A DNA stretch of 6,849 nucleotides from Fidelibacterota bacterium (GTDB lineage: Bacteria; Fidelibacterota; UBA2242; JAFGTP01). The position numbers and the translations under genes are program-made. Shown one piece after another: positions 1-6,849 of the stretch. Numbering within the stretch: the stretch's first letter is position 1; each line of letters begins with the position of its first letter. Location of the stretch: the NCBI GenBank assembly GCA_029939785.1, contig JAOZSG010000186.1:1-6849 (forward strand), read 5' to 3'. The notes below the pieces were generated by a model. It did no database searches. It was not told the origin of the DNA and worked only from the letters and a program-made list of their open reading frames with translations.

Positions 1-1286
1 ACCAGTAATTGCTTTTCAAATTTATCAGAAATGGAACTTAAAGCTTCTTTTATATTACTAAACTTATCTAAAAATACCTCTATACTCGAATCCATAAAAA
101 TATCATTTATGTCAGATGCTATTGCTATTGGTAAATTAATATCTTCTGGCTTAATCTTTATTTTTGCTGCTAACATTGCTCTTCTCACAATATTTCTAAG
201 TTGTCTGACATTTCCCGGCCATTCATATTTAGTTAGTTTTTGTATAGCAGCATCAGAAAATCCTTCTAAATTTGAATTAAGCTCATCACGACCTTCTTTA
301 AAAAAAGTTTTTGCAAGATGTGGTATGTCATCTAATCTTTTCCTCAAAGGAGATACTGATATTGTATATTCTGAAAGGCGATAAAATAAGTCTTCTCTAA
401 ATTTTCCTTCTGATACTAATTTGAATAGGTTTTCATTGGAGGCACAAATTAACCTTGTATTTATTTTAATTTCATTTTTTGAACCAAGTGGTGTGATAGT
501 TTTATATTCAACTACTCTAAGTAATCGTCTTTGTTGGCTTAAAGGAAGATTGCCAATTTCATCTAGAAAAAGTGTACCACCATCAGCAGTTTGAAACTTA
601 CCGGGTTTTTTTTGATGTGCACCTGTAAAGGCACCTTTTTCAAATCCAAATAATTCACTTTCTATTAAACTTTCAGGTATCGCTCCACAATCAACCTTAA
701 TATACTGCTTGTTTTTTCTTTGACTCGTTCTCTGTATAAAGTCTGCAACGATTTCTTTTCCTGAACCGGTTTCACCTTCGATTAATATTGAGATATCAGT
801 ACCGGATACAGATTTAATTTGTTTTATTAAGTTTTTTGTCTCACTACTTTTTCCAAATATTTCTTCACCATCATCAATTTTTAATAATGACTGTTTAAGA
901 TCAAATAATTCCTTTTTAATTTTTTGATTTGATAGACCTCTTGTAACAGATATCAATAAAACTTCATTATTAAAAGGCTTTTCTATAAAATCAAAAGCAC
1001 CTTTTTTTATAGCACGAACTGCACTTGATACCTGACCAAATGCCGTAATTACAATAATAATTAATCCATTATCAATTTCAGTTTTTAATTTATCCATTAC
1101 AGTCCATCCATCCATTATAGGCAATTTCATGTCAAGTATTACACAGTCAGGATTGTATGATTTGATTTTATCTAATGCAGTTTTTCCGTTTGAAGCAGTT
1201 GCGACATTATAATTATGAATTTCCAACAATTCTTCTATGTTACTCATTGTATCGATATTATCATCGACTACAAGTATTTTTTTCAT
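1..1286 (-). CDS. Sigma-54-dependent NtrC/AtoC-family response regulator (3' end cut by window edge)
   Basis: This is a phosphorylation-controlled cytoplasmic activator of sigma-54 RNA polymerase. 428 residues are visible from ATG at 1286. The receiver domain (about 1-118) has the acidic pair D8/D9, phosphoacceptor D52 in ILDMKLP, T81 and K103 in EKPF. The AAA+ domain (about 143-385) has Walker A GETGSGKE (171-178), an intact sigma-54-contacting GAFTGA loop (218-223), Walker B GGTLFLDEIG (236-245), arginine-finger candidates R297/R303 in FREDLFYRL, and sensor II WPGNVRQL (356-363). Residues 400-428 look like the linker into a Fis-type helix-turn-helix, but that domain and the stop codon lie beyond position 1, so DNA-binding specificity cannot be judged. 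Its start overlaps the kinase stop as ATGA, and a good Shine-Dalgarno sits inside the kinase end, implying coupled translation. The kinase is almost certainly its partner. No frameshift or missing catalytic residue is seen. Family assignment is very secure; the targets are unknown. Confidence 0.96.
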   Translation of the reverse strand, partial: MKKILVVDDNIDTMSNIEELLEIHNYNVATASNGKTALDKIKSYNPDCVILDMKLPIMDGWTVMDKLKTEIDNGLIIIVITAFGQVSSAVRAIKKGAFDFIEKPFNNEVLLISVTRGLSNQKIKKELFDLKQSLLKIDDGEEIFGKSSETKNLIKQIKSVSGTDISILIEGETGSGKEIVADFIQRTSQRKNKQYIKVDCGAIPESLIESELFGFEKGAFTGAHQKKPGKFQTADGGTLFLDEIGNLPLSQQRRLLRVVEYKTITPLGSKNEIKINTRLICASNENLFKLVSEGKFREDLFYRLSEYTISVSPLRKRLDDIPHLAKTFFKEGRDELNSNLEGFSDAAIQKLTKYEWPGNVRQLRNIVRRAMLAAKIKIKPEDINLPIAIASDINDIFMDSSIEVFLDKFSNIKEALSSISDKFEKQLL

Positions 1287-1296
1287 TTGATCTCCT
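1283..1296 (-). promoter_or_regulatory. Translational coupling site: ATGA overlap with internal Shine-Dalgarno
   Basis: Reading the minus strand, AGGAG (1296-1292) lies five bases before the regulator ATG (1286-1284). The kinase stop TGA (1285-1283) overlaps that ATG as ATGA. The Shine-Dalgarno is therefore embedded in the last codons of the kinase. The match is notably better than the sites before the other two complete genes here (AAGG, and an AAGAAA-like stretch), which suggests that the regulator is translated both by re-initiation and by fresh ribosome loading. The sequence pattern is directly visible; the coupling is inferred. Confidence 0.8.
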
Positions 1297-4200
1297 GATT
1301 TATATTATCAATAATAGGTAAAATAATAGAAAAATTTGTTCCATTTCCTATTTTACTTTGAACATTTATTTTTCCACCATGTTTTTTGATTATTTCATCA
1401 ACTACAGATAATCCAATTCCAAAACCTGTAGGTTTAGTAGAATAAAAAGGATTAAATATTTCCGATAGATTTTTCTGATTGATTCCGCAACCTGTATCAG
1501 ATATTGTTAAAATCATATTTTGAATATCATATATTTTTGTAATTATATTTATCTCACCCGATTTCTCAATAGCCTCAAATGAATTATTTATAAGATTTTT
1601 TAAGGCCTGCATTAATCTGAATTTATCGATATTAAATTTTTCGCCATTTGTATGGATTGTATTTTTAATAGTTATATTTTTGTTGTTTTCTGATCTTTCT
1701 TTTGCATAGTTAACCAGATTTGAATGGATTTGATTCACACTTATTGTATGCATTTCAAAGCCGGTCTCATGAGTATATGTATATAGATCCTGGATAACTT
1801 TATTGCAAATATCTACATTTCTATTAATTATTCTTGTGTGTTTAATAGTATCTTTTTTACTTGGTTTTACTTGTTGGATTGTTTCTACTAATTGAGATGA
1901 ACTTTTTATGCTGGCTAATGGATTTTTTATTTCATGTGCAAGTTGTAATGTTAATCTTTCCAAATTTTCTCGTTTTTCTCTTTCGGATTTCAACAATTCT
2001 TTTTGCATTTTGATTCTTGTTTTTATTTCATCAAGTAATTGTCTATTCGATTCTTTTAATTCTGAGGTTCTGTGAATCACCTCTTTTTCAAGGTTTTGTT
2101 GATGCTCCATCAAAATGATTTCGGCTTCTTTTTGTTTTGTAATATCCTGAATAAAAACTGCTACTGAATTTACATTATTATTTATATCAAGAATTGGACA
2201 CATATTATTAGTATAATATTTTAATTCAGACTTATCTTCAAAACTGACTAGAGACTTTGTTTTGATAGATTCAATAAAAAATTTTGCTTTAATTTCTGCA
2301 ATATCTTTTGGTAAATATTGTTTGATATTAGTGCCGATTATTTTATCATGTGGCAGATCGACAAGTTTTTGAAATGTCTTATTTATAGATAGAATTGTTG
2401 CATTTGTATCTAATAAGAGTGCAGCATCACTTGAAGAATTTAATATTGCTCTCGCTGTTCTTTCACTTTCAATCAGTGAATTTTCAGTTTTTCTTTTTTC
2501 AAAGGCATGGGAAAAAATGTTGGAAATAGTTTTTAATAAATTTATTTCTGAATTATTCCATATACGTTTGTGAGAACACTCATCAAAACCAATAAATCCA
2601 TAAAATTTCTCAGATAAAAACAAGGGGAAAATAATTATTGATTTTATGTTTTGTTGATTAAGAAATTCAGAGGTTTTTTTATCAAATTCATCTATATCAT
2701 TTGCACAAATCATCTCATTTTTAAATAGTTGAGGATACCAATTATAAACTATATCAAAAGATAGGTTTTGTAAATTTTCTTTTTCTGGATGTATTGTAGG
2801 AGCACACCATTCAAAAGTATTTGAGGCATGTGTTCCGGTTTCATTAACTTCAAAAATATATACTCGACTTACATTTGTATTATTACCAAGCATTGAAAGG
2901 ATTTCATTAGTTTTGCTGTCGAAGTCTATTAAAGAGTTAAATTTCATTGAAATATCAGCCAATAAACTTTGTTGACTTAAATTTATCTCAATTTCTTCTT
3001 TGCTCTTATTTAACTGAATATTTGTTTCCTGGAGTTTTTGAGTCCTTTGAGAAACACGTAATTCAAGTTGTGTATTAATTTCCTGTAGATCTTTTTCTTT
3101 TTGTGTTAATTGTTTTGTCGCCTTTTCAATCTCATATTCCAGAAGTTCTTTTTGGTTTATAATTCTTTGGGTTTGTAATTTAACTCCTACTCTTATGACG
3201 ATTATCAAGGTTATTATCAATATTCCATAAAACCAATAAGTCATCCAAAAAGGTGGTGTAATTCGAATTTTGTATGATGGTCCATCAATCCAAAATCCTC
3301 TATAATCCGAACATTGTGTTTTAAGTGTATATTTTCCCGGTGGTAAGTTGGAATAAGTTATATTATTTATACTTTTCTTATCACTAAAAGTTTTATCATA
3401 CCCTTCTAAAAAAAACGCATACTTATTGGCATTTGGATCTTGATAACTGATTATTGCAAAATTAAAAGTAATAATATCATCTTTGTAAGAAAAAACATAT
3501 TCCTTTTTTTTGTTTATGTATGTTTGATATTTTATTGGTCTGTTATAGATATTAATTCCCGATAATGTCATGTTAATGTGATCTACTTTTTTGGGTAATT
3601 TGGTTGGATTAAACCGGTTTATACCATTCATTCCTCCAACATTGAGATAGCCATCATCAGTAAATATTAAAGGAGTATGTTTTAAATATTGGGTTAGATT
3701 TCGAGTATATTTGTTATCGATAATATTTACATTTGACATATAGTAATTCAAACTTTTTTTCAAACTTGTTGAACTAAAATCAGTAAACTTATTTGATTTT
3801 TTGTCAAATCTGGACAAACCATTTTCAGTACTAATCCAAATCCAGGAGTCTTTATCCTGACTAATTTTCAAAATATTATTTGATGGTAATCCCTCAATAT
3901 CTCTATAATAAGAAGTTGTTTTATCGTTTTGATTATAAATTAATAAACCATGTTTTGATCCTATAAATATATTGTTTAACGAATCACAAAATATACATTT
4001 AATTCCAAATGATTTTATTTTTAGATCGATAATATTAACAATTGAATCAATTTCAGGATTATAAACAAATACTCCATTTGAAAATGTTCCGATTACAATG
4101 TTTGAATTTCTATTCTCTGTTATGCAGGATATACGATATCCACTTAAATGTTTTTTTAAAATAAATTTGGATTTATCATAACTGAATAATCCTTTACTAT

Positions 4201-5566
4201 TACCAATCCAGACTCGTTTTTTAGAATCTTCAAAAATACAATTAATTCTTTTATATTTACTGGTATCAATTTGTATTTCATCTACATTTTTTGTATTAAG
4301 ATTAATTTTTAATAATCCTGCAGAATATCCGATTAATAAATTTGAGTTATTATCATCATAAATTGATGTTATGTTTTCATTGGAACTATTAGGATTGAAT
4401 AATAATTTTGGATATTTAAAATCAGTTTCCAGATTGAATCGTTTTATTGTGTCATTTTTTAAATCAATAAAATTTATGTTATTTTTATATGTACCACACC
4501 ATAGATTCCCTGTATCATTTTTGCATAAAGCAAAAATATAGTTATCAGAAATACTATTTATATCTTCTTTATTATTTATAAAGTGAATGATATCATAATC
4601 ATAATAACTTTTGTAAAGTTTTTTTACTCCACCAATCCAATATGTTCCTGTTCGATCTTGATAAAATTGAACAATATTCGTGATGTTTAGATTATTATTA
4701 GTAGTCGTCAAAAATCTATTTGTTAAAGTATTAAATATTATTAATCCGTACCTATATGTACTAACCCATAGTTCAGAAGGTGATTTAAAACTTATATTTG
4801 TTATGGATCCATAAGTACCATTTCTATATAAATAATTAGTTTGTTTTTTAGTTTTAAGATTAAATTTTATTAAGTATCGTTGTGAGCCTAACCATAAATT
4901 ATTTTGATTATCTTTATAATATGTAAAAATTGGATTATTCTTACAATACATAATAGAATCAGAGGCATTATAAAAAAGTAAACCTTTACTGGTACCAATC
5001 CAGTAATTATTATTATTAATAAATGTAAATCTATTGCTCATTTTTTTTGAACTTTTTATATTTTTATCAGAAATTATATCAAATATTATTTTTGTTTGTG
5101 GATTATACTTTATAATACCGCCATATCGAGTGGAGAGTATTAACTCATTTTGTTTATTTGATGTAATATCTTGAATATTTACTGTTGAAGGAAAGGTATA
5201 AGTATGAATAAATTTATCATCAATCGGATCGTATTTCATTAATTTATTTTTAATTGCTATCCATACATTATTTTTATTGTCTATATGTAATGATGTTATT
5301 CTATTAAAAGTAAAACTTAATGTATCTTTTGAGGTTTCATAAAATTTATACTTTATTCCATCATATTTATATACACCTTGGTTTGAAGCAAACCAAATAT
5401 ATCCAATACTATCTTGTTGAATATCTGTAACTCTTATTTTATTTGTTTTTTCATTTAATTGTTCTTCTTTAAACTGAATAATATCATTTTGTTGTGCCAT
5501 TAGACCACAGAAAAATATTAAAATGTAAATACTAAGTTTTATTAATAAATTATTTATCTTATTCAT
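1283..5566 (-). CDS. Transmembrane sensor histidine kinase: Reg_prop double propeller, Y_Y_Y, GAF, PAS, HisKA, HATPase_c
   Basis: This 1427-residue inner-membrane kinase senses a periplasmic signal and should phosphorylate the regulator encoded next. The N-terminus (1-24) is a hydrophobic signal sequence, with possible cleavage after LMA24. Residues 25-653 hold 14 blade-end motifs of the W-I-G-T..GL..Y-D type (for example YIWFASNQGVYKYD 56-69, NYWIGTSKGLLFYN 187-200, RVWIGNSKGLFSYD 451-464, WIWISTENGLSRFD 575-588), fitting two seven-bladed propellers. A Y_Y_Y domain (about 700-771) contains KYAFFLEGYD. One membrane helix spans about 776-798. A coiled coil (800-868), GAF (about 869-1022, with GFIGFDE 990-996), PAS (1035-1146) and a second coiled coil (1147-1205) follow. 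The kinase core has phosphoacceptor H1211 in AHEIKNPL, with the ExxN phosphatase-type residues E1212/N1215, N box N1327/N1328, G1 D1357-T-G-C-G, F box NPFYSTKP and G2 GFGIGL (1381-1386). It lacks the receiver and AraC domains of classical hybrid HTCS proteins. The ATG at 5566 is chosen because it opens directly onto the signal sequence. The ligand is unknown. Confidence 0.96.
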   Translation of the reverse strand: MNKINNLLIKLSIYILIFFCGLMAQQNDIIQFKEEQLNEKTNKIRVTDIQQDSIGYIWFASNQGVYKYDGIKYKFYETSKDTLSFTFNRITSLHIDNKNNVWIAIKNKLMKYDPIDDKFIHTYTFPSTVNIQDITSNKQNELILSTRYGGIIKYNPQTKIIFDIISDKNIKSSKKMSNRFTFINNNNYWIGTSKGLLFYNASDSIMYCKNNPIFTYYKDNQNNLWLGSQRYLIKFNLKTKKQTNYLYRNGTYGSITNISFKSPSELWVSTYRYGLIIFNTLTNRFLTTTNNNLNITNIVQFYQDRTGTYWIGGVKKLYKSYYDYDIIHFINNKEDINSISDNYIFALCKNDTGNLWCGTYKNNINFIDLKNDTIKRFNLETDFKYPKLLFNPNSSNENITSIYDDNNSNLLIGYSAGLLKINLNTKNVDEIQIDTSKYKRINCIFEDSKKRVWIGNSKGLFSYDKSKFILKKHLSGYRISCITENRNSNIVIGTFSNGVFVYNPEIDSIVNIIDLKIKSFGIKCIFCDSLNNIFIGSKHGLLIYNQNDKTTSYYRDIEGLPSNNILKISQDKDSWIWISTENGLSRFDKKSNKFTDFSSTSLKKSLNYYMSNVNIIDNKYTRNLTQYLKHTPLIFTDDGYLNVGGMNGINRFNPTKLPKKVDHINMTLSGINIYNRPIKYQTYINKKKEYVFSYKDDIITFNFAIISYQDPNANKYAFFLEGYDKTFSDKKSINNITYSNLPPGKYTLKTQCSDYRGFWIDGPSYKIRITPPFWMTYWFYGILIITLIIVIRVGVKLQTQRIINQKELLEYEIEKATKQLTQKEKDLQEINTQLELRVSQRTQKLQETNIQLNKSKEEIEINLSQQSLLADISMKFNSLIDFDSKTNEILSMLGNNTNVSRVYIFEVNETGTHASNTFEWCAPTIHPEKENLQNLSFDIVYNWYPQLFKNEMICANDIDEFDKKTSEFLNQQNIKSIIIFPLFLSEKFYGFIGFDECSHKRIWNNSEINLLKTISNIFSHAFEKRKTENSLIESERTARAILNSSSDAALLLDTNATILSINKTFQKLVDLPHDKIIGTNIKQYLPKDIAEIKAKFFIESIKTKSLVSFEDKSELKYYTNNMCPILDINNNVNSVAVFIQDITKQKEAEIILMEHQQNLEKEVIHRTSELKESNRQLLDEIKTRIKMQKELLKSEREKRENLERLTLQLAHEIKNPLASIKSSSQLVETIQQVKPSKKDTIKHTRIINRNVDICNKVIQDLYTYTHETGFEMHTISVNQIHSNLVNYAKERSENNKNITIKNTIHTNGEKFNIDKFRLMQALKNLINNSFEAIEKSGEINIITKIYDIQNMILTISDTGCGINQKNLSEIFNPFYSTKPTGFGIGLSVVDEIIKKHGGKINVQSKIGNGTNFSIILPIIDNINQEIK

Positions 5567-5613
5567 TTGCCATTTCTTGTTTAAATATATAAAAAATAAT
5601 CTTTAAAATGTTT

Positions 5614-6321
5614 TTAAACAATAAAAATATTAAATAAATCTGTTATGGAATTAAGTTTGGGATATTTTTTTTCTGTAATATTATCTTCATTAATAATTTC
5701 ATGTTCCCAGGTTGTATGATAAGGGATATATACACCTTTAGAACCAATTTCTATTACGGGTAATACATCAGATTTTAATGAATTACCAATCATCATAAAT
5801 TCCTGAGGTAGAAAACCTAATTTATTAATTATATTACTATAAGTATTTTTGTTTTTATTGCTTACAATTTCAATATGATGAAAATATTTTTTTAATCCTG
5901 ATTTTGCCAATTTTCTTTCCTGATCCAGCAGATCACCTTTTGTAATCATAATAAGTTCATATTTATTTTGAAAAAAAGATAATACATTTTCGACACCATC
6001 AAGAATTTTTATTGGCATATCGATTAATTTTTTTCCTAAATTAAGAATTTTTATTATTTCTGCTGATGTTATTTTGTTGTTAGATATTTGGATAGCAGTT
6101 TCAATTAAAGAAATTGTGAACGCTTTTGCTCCATATCCGAGAAGTTCCATATTCTTTGATTCTGTTTTGAATAGTAATGATGATACTTGTTCTGCTGGTA
6201 TGTATTTAGACATTATTAAAGAAAATTTTTGTTCAGTTTCTCTATAATGAGGTTCATTAATCCAAAGTGTGTCATCAGCATCAAAACCGATTAATTTAAT
6301 ATTATTGTTTATATTTATCAT
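5614..6321 (-). CDS. HAD-superfamily hydrolase, COG1011-like
   Basis: This 235-residue, probably cytoplasmic protein has the haloacid-dehalogenase fold and is likely a phosphatase acting on a small phosphorylated metabolite. Motif I is GFDADDTLW, with nucleophile D14, general acid/base D16 and T18. Residues about 20-105 form a helical C1-type cap. Motif II is T127 in LIMITKGD, motif III is a lysine at 156 or 158 in SNKNKNTYSN, and motif IV is IGNSLKSDVLP, with D185 as the metal-binding aspartate and N180 where many relatives have Asp. The length is normal for the family and no signal peptide is seen. It is the first gene of the apparent HAD-kinase-regulator operon, 47 bp before the kinase start. 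The start at 6321 is supported by an upstream AAGG. The family is clear. The substrate is not deducible, and a direct role in signalling is only suggested by position; it may be a neighbour sharing a transcript. Confidence 0.9.
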   Translation of the reverse strand: MININNNIKLIGFDADDTLWINEPHYRETEQKFSLIMSKYIPAEQVSSLLFKTESKNMELLGYGAKAFTISLIETAIQISNNKITSAEIIKILNLGKKLIDMPIKILDGVENVLSFFQNKYELIMITKGDLLDQERKLAKSGLKKYFHHIEIVSNKNKNTYSNIINKLGFLPQEFMMIGNSLKSDVLPVIEIGSKGVYIPYHTTWEHEIINEDNITEKKYPKLNSITDLFNIFIV

Positions 6322-6328
6322 ATTTTGA

Positions 6329-6332
6329 CCTT
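6329..6332 (-). promoter_or_regulatory. Probable ribosome binding site of the HAD gene
   Basis: AAGG on the minus strand lies seven bases before ATG 6321, in an otherwise A/T-only leader. It is a modest Shine-Dalgarno match and supports the chosen start. Confidence 0.5.
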
Positions 6333-6351
6333 ATTTATTTTTGTTTTAATT

Positions 6352-6357
6352 ATTATA
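6352..6357 (-). promoter_or_regulatory. Weak promoter candidate for the HAD-kinase-regulator operon
   Basis: A TATAAT hexamer on the minus strand lies about 30 bases before the HAD start, downstream of the putative U32 terminator. No good -35 element is seen at the usual distance, and the Bacteroidota-type TAnnTTTG box is not evident. In sequence this AT-rich, such a hexamer is expected by chance, so it marks only a plausible promoter location. Confidence 0.2.
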
Positions 6358-6366
6358 TGACAACGC

Positions 6367-6437
6367 CGTAAAAAGTAAAAATTTTAACACAAAGGTCGGA
6401 ATTTCAATGGTCTTTGCGTTGAAAATTACTTTTTACG
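6367..6437 (-). terminator. Long imperfect inverted repeat, probable terminator of the U32 gene
   Basis: The outer arms are a perfect 12-bp match, CGTAAAAAGTAA (6367-6378) against its complement at 6426-6437. After a three-base bulge (6379-6381) pairing resumes as TTTT/AAAA (6382-6385 with 6422-6425). Past a one-base bulge (6421), 9 bp follow (6386-6394 with 6412-6420), closing a 17-base loop. In minus-strand RNA the single mismatch in the 9-bp part becomes a G-U pair. The descending arm is followed by AAAAUUUUUACUUUUU, giving U-rich tracts. The hairpin starts 30 bases after the U32 stop and ends just before the HAD leader, fitting a terminator between two same-strand transcription units. It is AT-rich for a classical intrinsic terminator. 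It could instead be a dispersed intergenic repeat or act in both directions. Confidence 0.5.
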
Positions 6438-6466
6438 TTTTTATCATTATATATAATAACAATGAT

Positions 6467-6849
6467 TTATTGCTGTATTATCTGGTCAGCATTCACAATT
6501 TTATATACTTTATCAGAGCGACGCAATTTAGCATTTGATTTTATTGAAAATGGAATACTTCTTTGAGAAATAGTGGCATTTTTATCATCAATTCGAATTT
6601 GATCAACAATAAGATTAATAACGCCTGTTGTAGGACCTGTAATCAATAGTTCATCATTAAGTAAAACTTCATTTGCATCAGGAGTAATTTCTACAACTTT
6701 GATTTTATTAAAATAATTGGTGACTCTTCCAATATATATTTTTCTTTTTGTTGCTCTGGAACCATATCTGTGATTCCATTCACCTAATTTTTGTCCAAGA
6801 TAATACCCATCCCAAAAACCGCGATTGAATACAGTGGTGAGTTTTTTCT
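6467..6849 (-). CDS. Peptidase U32-family protein, C-terminal part (TrhP/YegQ-like; 5' end beyond window)
   Basis: An open frame enters at the right edge and ends at TAA (6469-6467), giving 126 visible residues. It begins KKLTTVFNRGFWDGYYLG, the conserved segment at the end of the U32 catalytic domain. The small beta-rich C-terminal domain of the family follows, with KIYIGRVTNYFNKIKVVEI (36-54), DELLITGPTTGVI (65-77) and the terminal stretch RRSDKVYKIV (109-118). Family members with this C-terminal domain include TrhP (YegQ), needed for 5-hydroxyuridine at tRNA position 34; the family was first annotated as collagenase-like peptidases. About 300 N-terminal residues, including the cysteines expected to bind a cofactor, are outside the window, so subtype cannot be confirmed. 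It lies upstream of the HAD operon on the same strand, separated by 145 bp and a hairpin, so it is probably a separate transcript. The recognition is from memory of family wording; the U32 assignment is firm, the TrhP subtype less so. Confidence 0.85.
   Translation of the reverse strand, partial: KKLTTVFNRGFWDGYYLGQKLGEWNHRYGSRATKRKIYIGRVTNYFNKIKVVEITPDANEVLLNDELLITGPTTGVINLIVDQIRIDDKNATISQRSIPFSIKSNAKLRRSDKVYKIVNADQIIQQ

Noticed and set aside
31..384. A 117-codon open frame on the plus strand
   Set aside because: It lies entirely antisense to the AAA+ and C-terminal region of the sigma-54 regulator, whose motifs (WPGNVRQL, FREDLFYRL) are unmistakable on the minus strand. It matches no family and is a shadow frame.
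5505..5509. Cysteine 20 of the kinase as a lipoprotein acylation site
   Set aside because: The residues before it (IFF) do not fit a lipobox, and the protein has a membrane helix near residue 776, so a normal signal peptide or anchor is the better reading.
5567..5613. Possible separate promoter or terminator between the HAD gene and the kinase
   Set aside because: The 47 bp are almost entirely A/T, with no GC-containing stem and no recognisable promoter boxes.
6408..6422. A sigma-54-like TGG-N8-TTG element on the plus strand
   Set aside because: The last key C of TTGC is A, it sits inside the inverted repeat, and it points toward the 3' end of the U32 gene, where no plus-strand gene exists. 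No equivalent is seen on the minus strand upstream of the HAD gene.
6443..6466. Small inverted repeat ATCATT/AATGAT just after the U32 stop
   Set aside because: Only six mostly A-T pairs around a 12-base loop; expected by chance in sequence this AT-rich. The larger hairpin next to it is the better terminator.
1..6849. Defence system, prophage, transposon or CRISPR array
   Set aside because: No transposase, integrase, nuclease, phage protein, spaced direct repeats or terminal repeats were found. All coding space is explained by the four genes listed.

Overview
The window is very AT-rich (roughly a quarter to under a third G+C by eye) and most likely comes from a member of the Bacteroidota or a close FCB-group relative. 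The evidence for this is a long sensor kinase with Reg_prop and Y_Y_Y domains like that group's hybrid two-component systems, a U32-family protein whose C-terminal wording matches the Bacteroidota type, asparagine- and lysine-rich proteins with NNN runs, and weak Shine-Dalgarno signals except in one place. The assignment rests on protein style, not on a marker gene.

Every gene recognised lies on the minus strand, so the reading order is from high to low coordinates. From 6849 to 6467 is the 3' end of a U32 peptidase-family gene (probably a TrhP/YegQ-type RNA hydroxylation protein), cut by the window edge. A 145-bp intergenic stretch (6322-6466) follows, with a long imperfect inverted repeat that probably terminates that gene. 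Then comes an apparent three-gene operon: a HAD-family hydrolase (6321-5614), a 47-bp gap, a 1427-residue membrane sensor histidine kinase (5566-1283), and a sigma-54-dependent response regulator (1286 to beyond position 1) that overlaps the kinase stop codon by ATGA. The regulator is complete through its receiver and AAA+ domains. The window ends where its DNA-binding domain should begin.

The kinase and regulator look like a dedicated pair. The kinase has a periplasmic sensor of 14 propeller-blade motifs plus a Y_Y_Y domain, one membrane helix, a coiled coil, a GAF domain, a PAS domain, a second coiled coil, and a HisKA/HATPase core with NtrB-like motifs (HEIKNP, NPFYSTKP). The regulator has an intact phosphoacceptor, Walker A and B motifs, GAFTGA loop and sensor II motif. 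A signal in the periplasm would thus be passed to sigma-54 RNA polymerase through a separate regulator, not through the fused AraC output domain of classical hybrid two-component systems. The HAD hydrolase has no evident mechanistic link to signalling.

No mobile element, CRISPR array, tRNA or rRNA was recognised. No convincing plus-strand gene is present. The window is a well-ordered signalling locus more than an unknown system; the points worth following are the split-HTCS architecture, its unknown ligand and target genes, and the intergenic inverted repeat.
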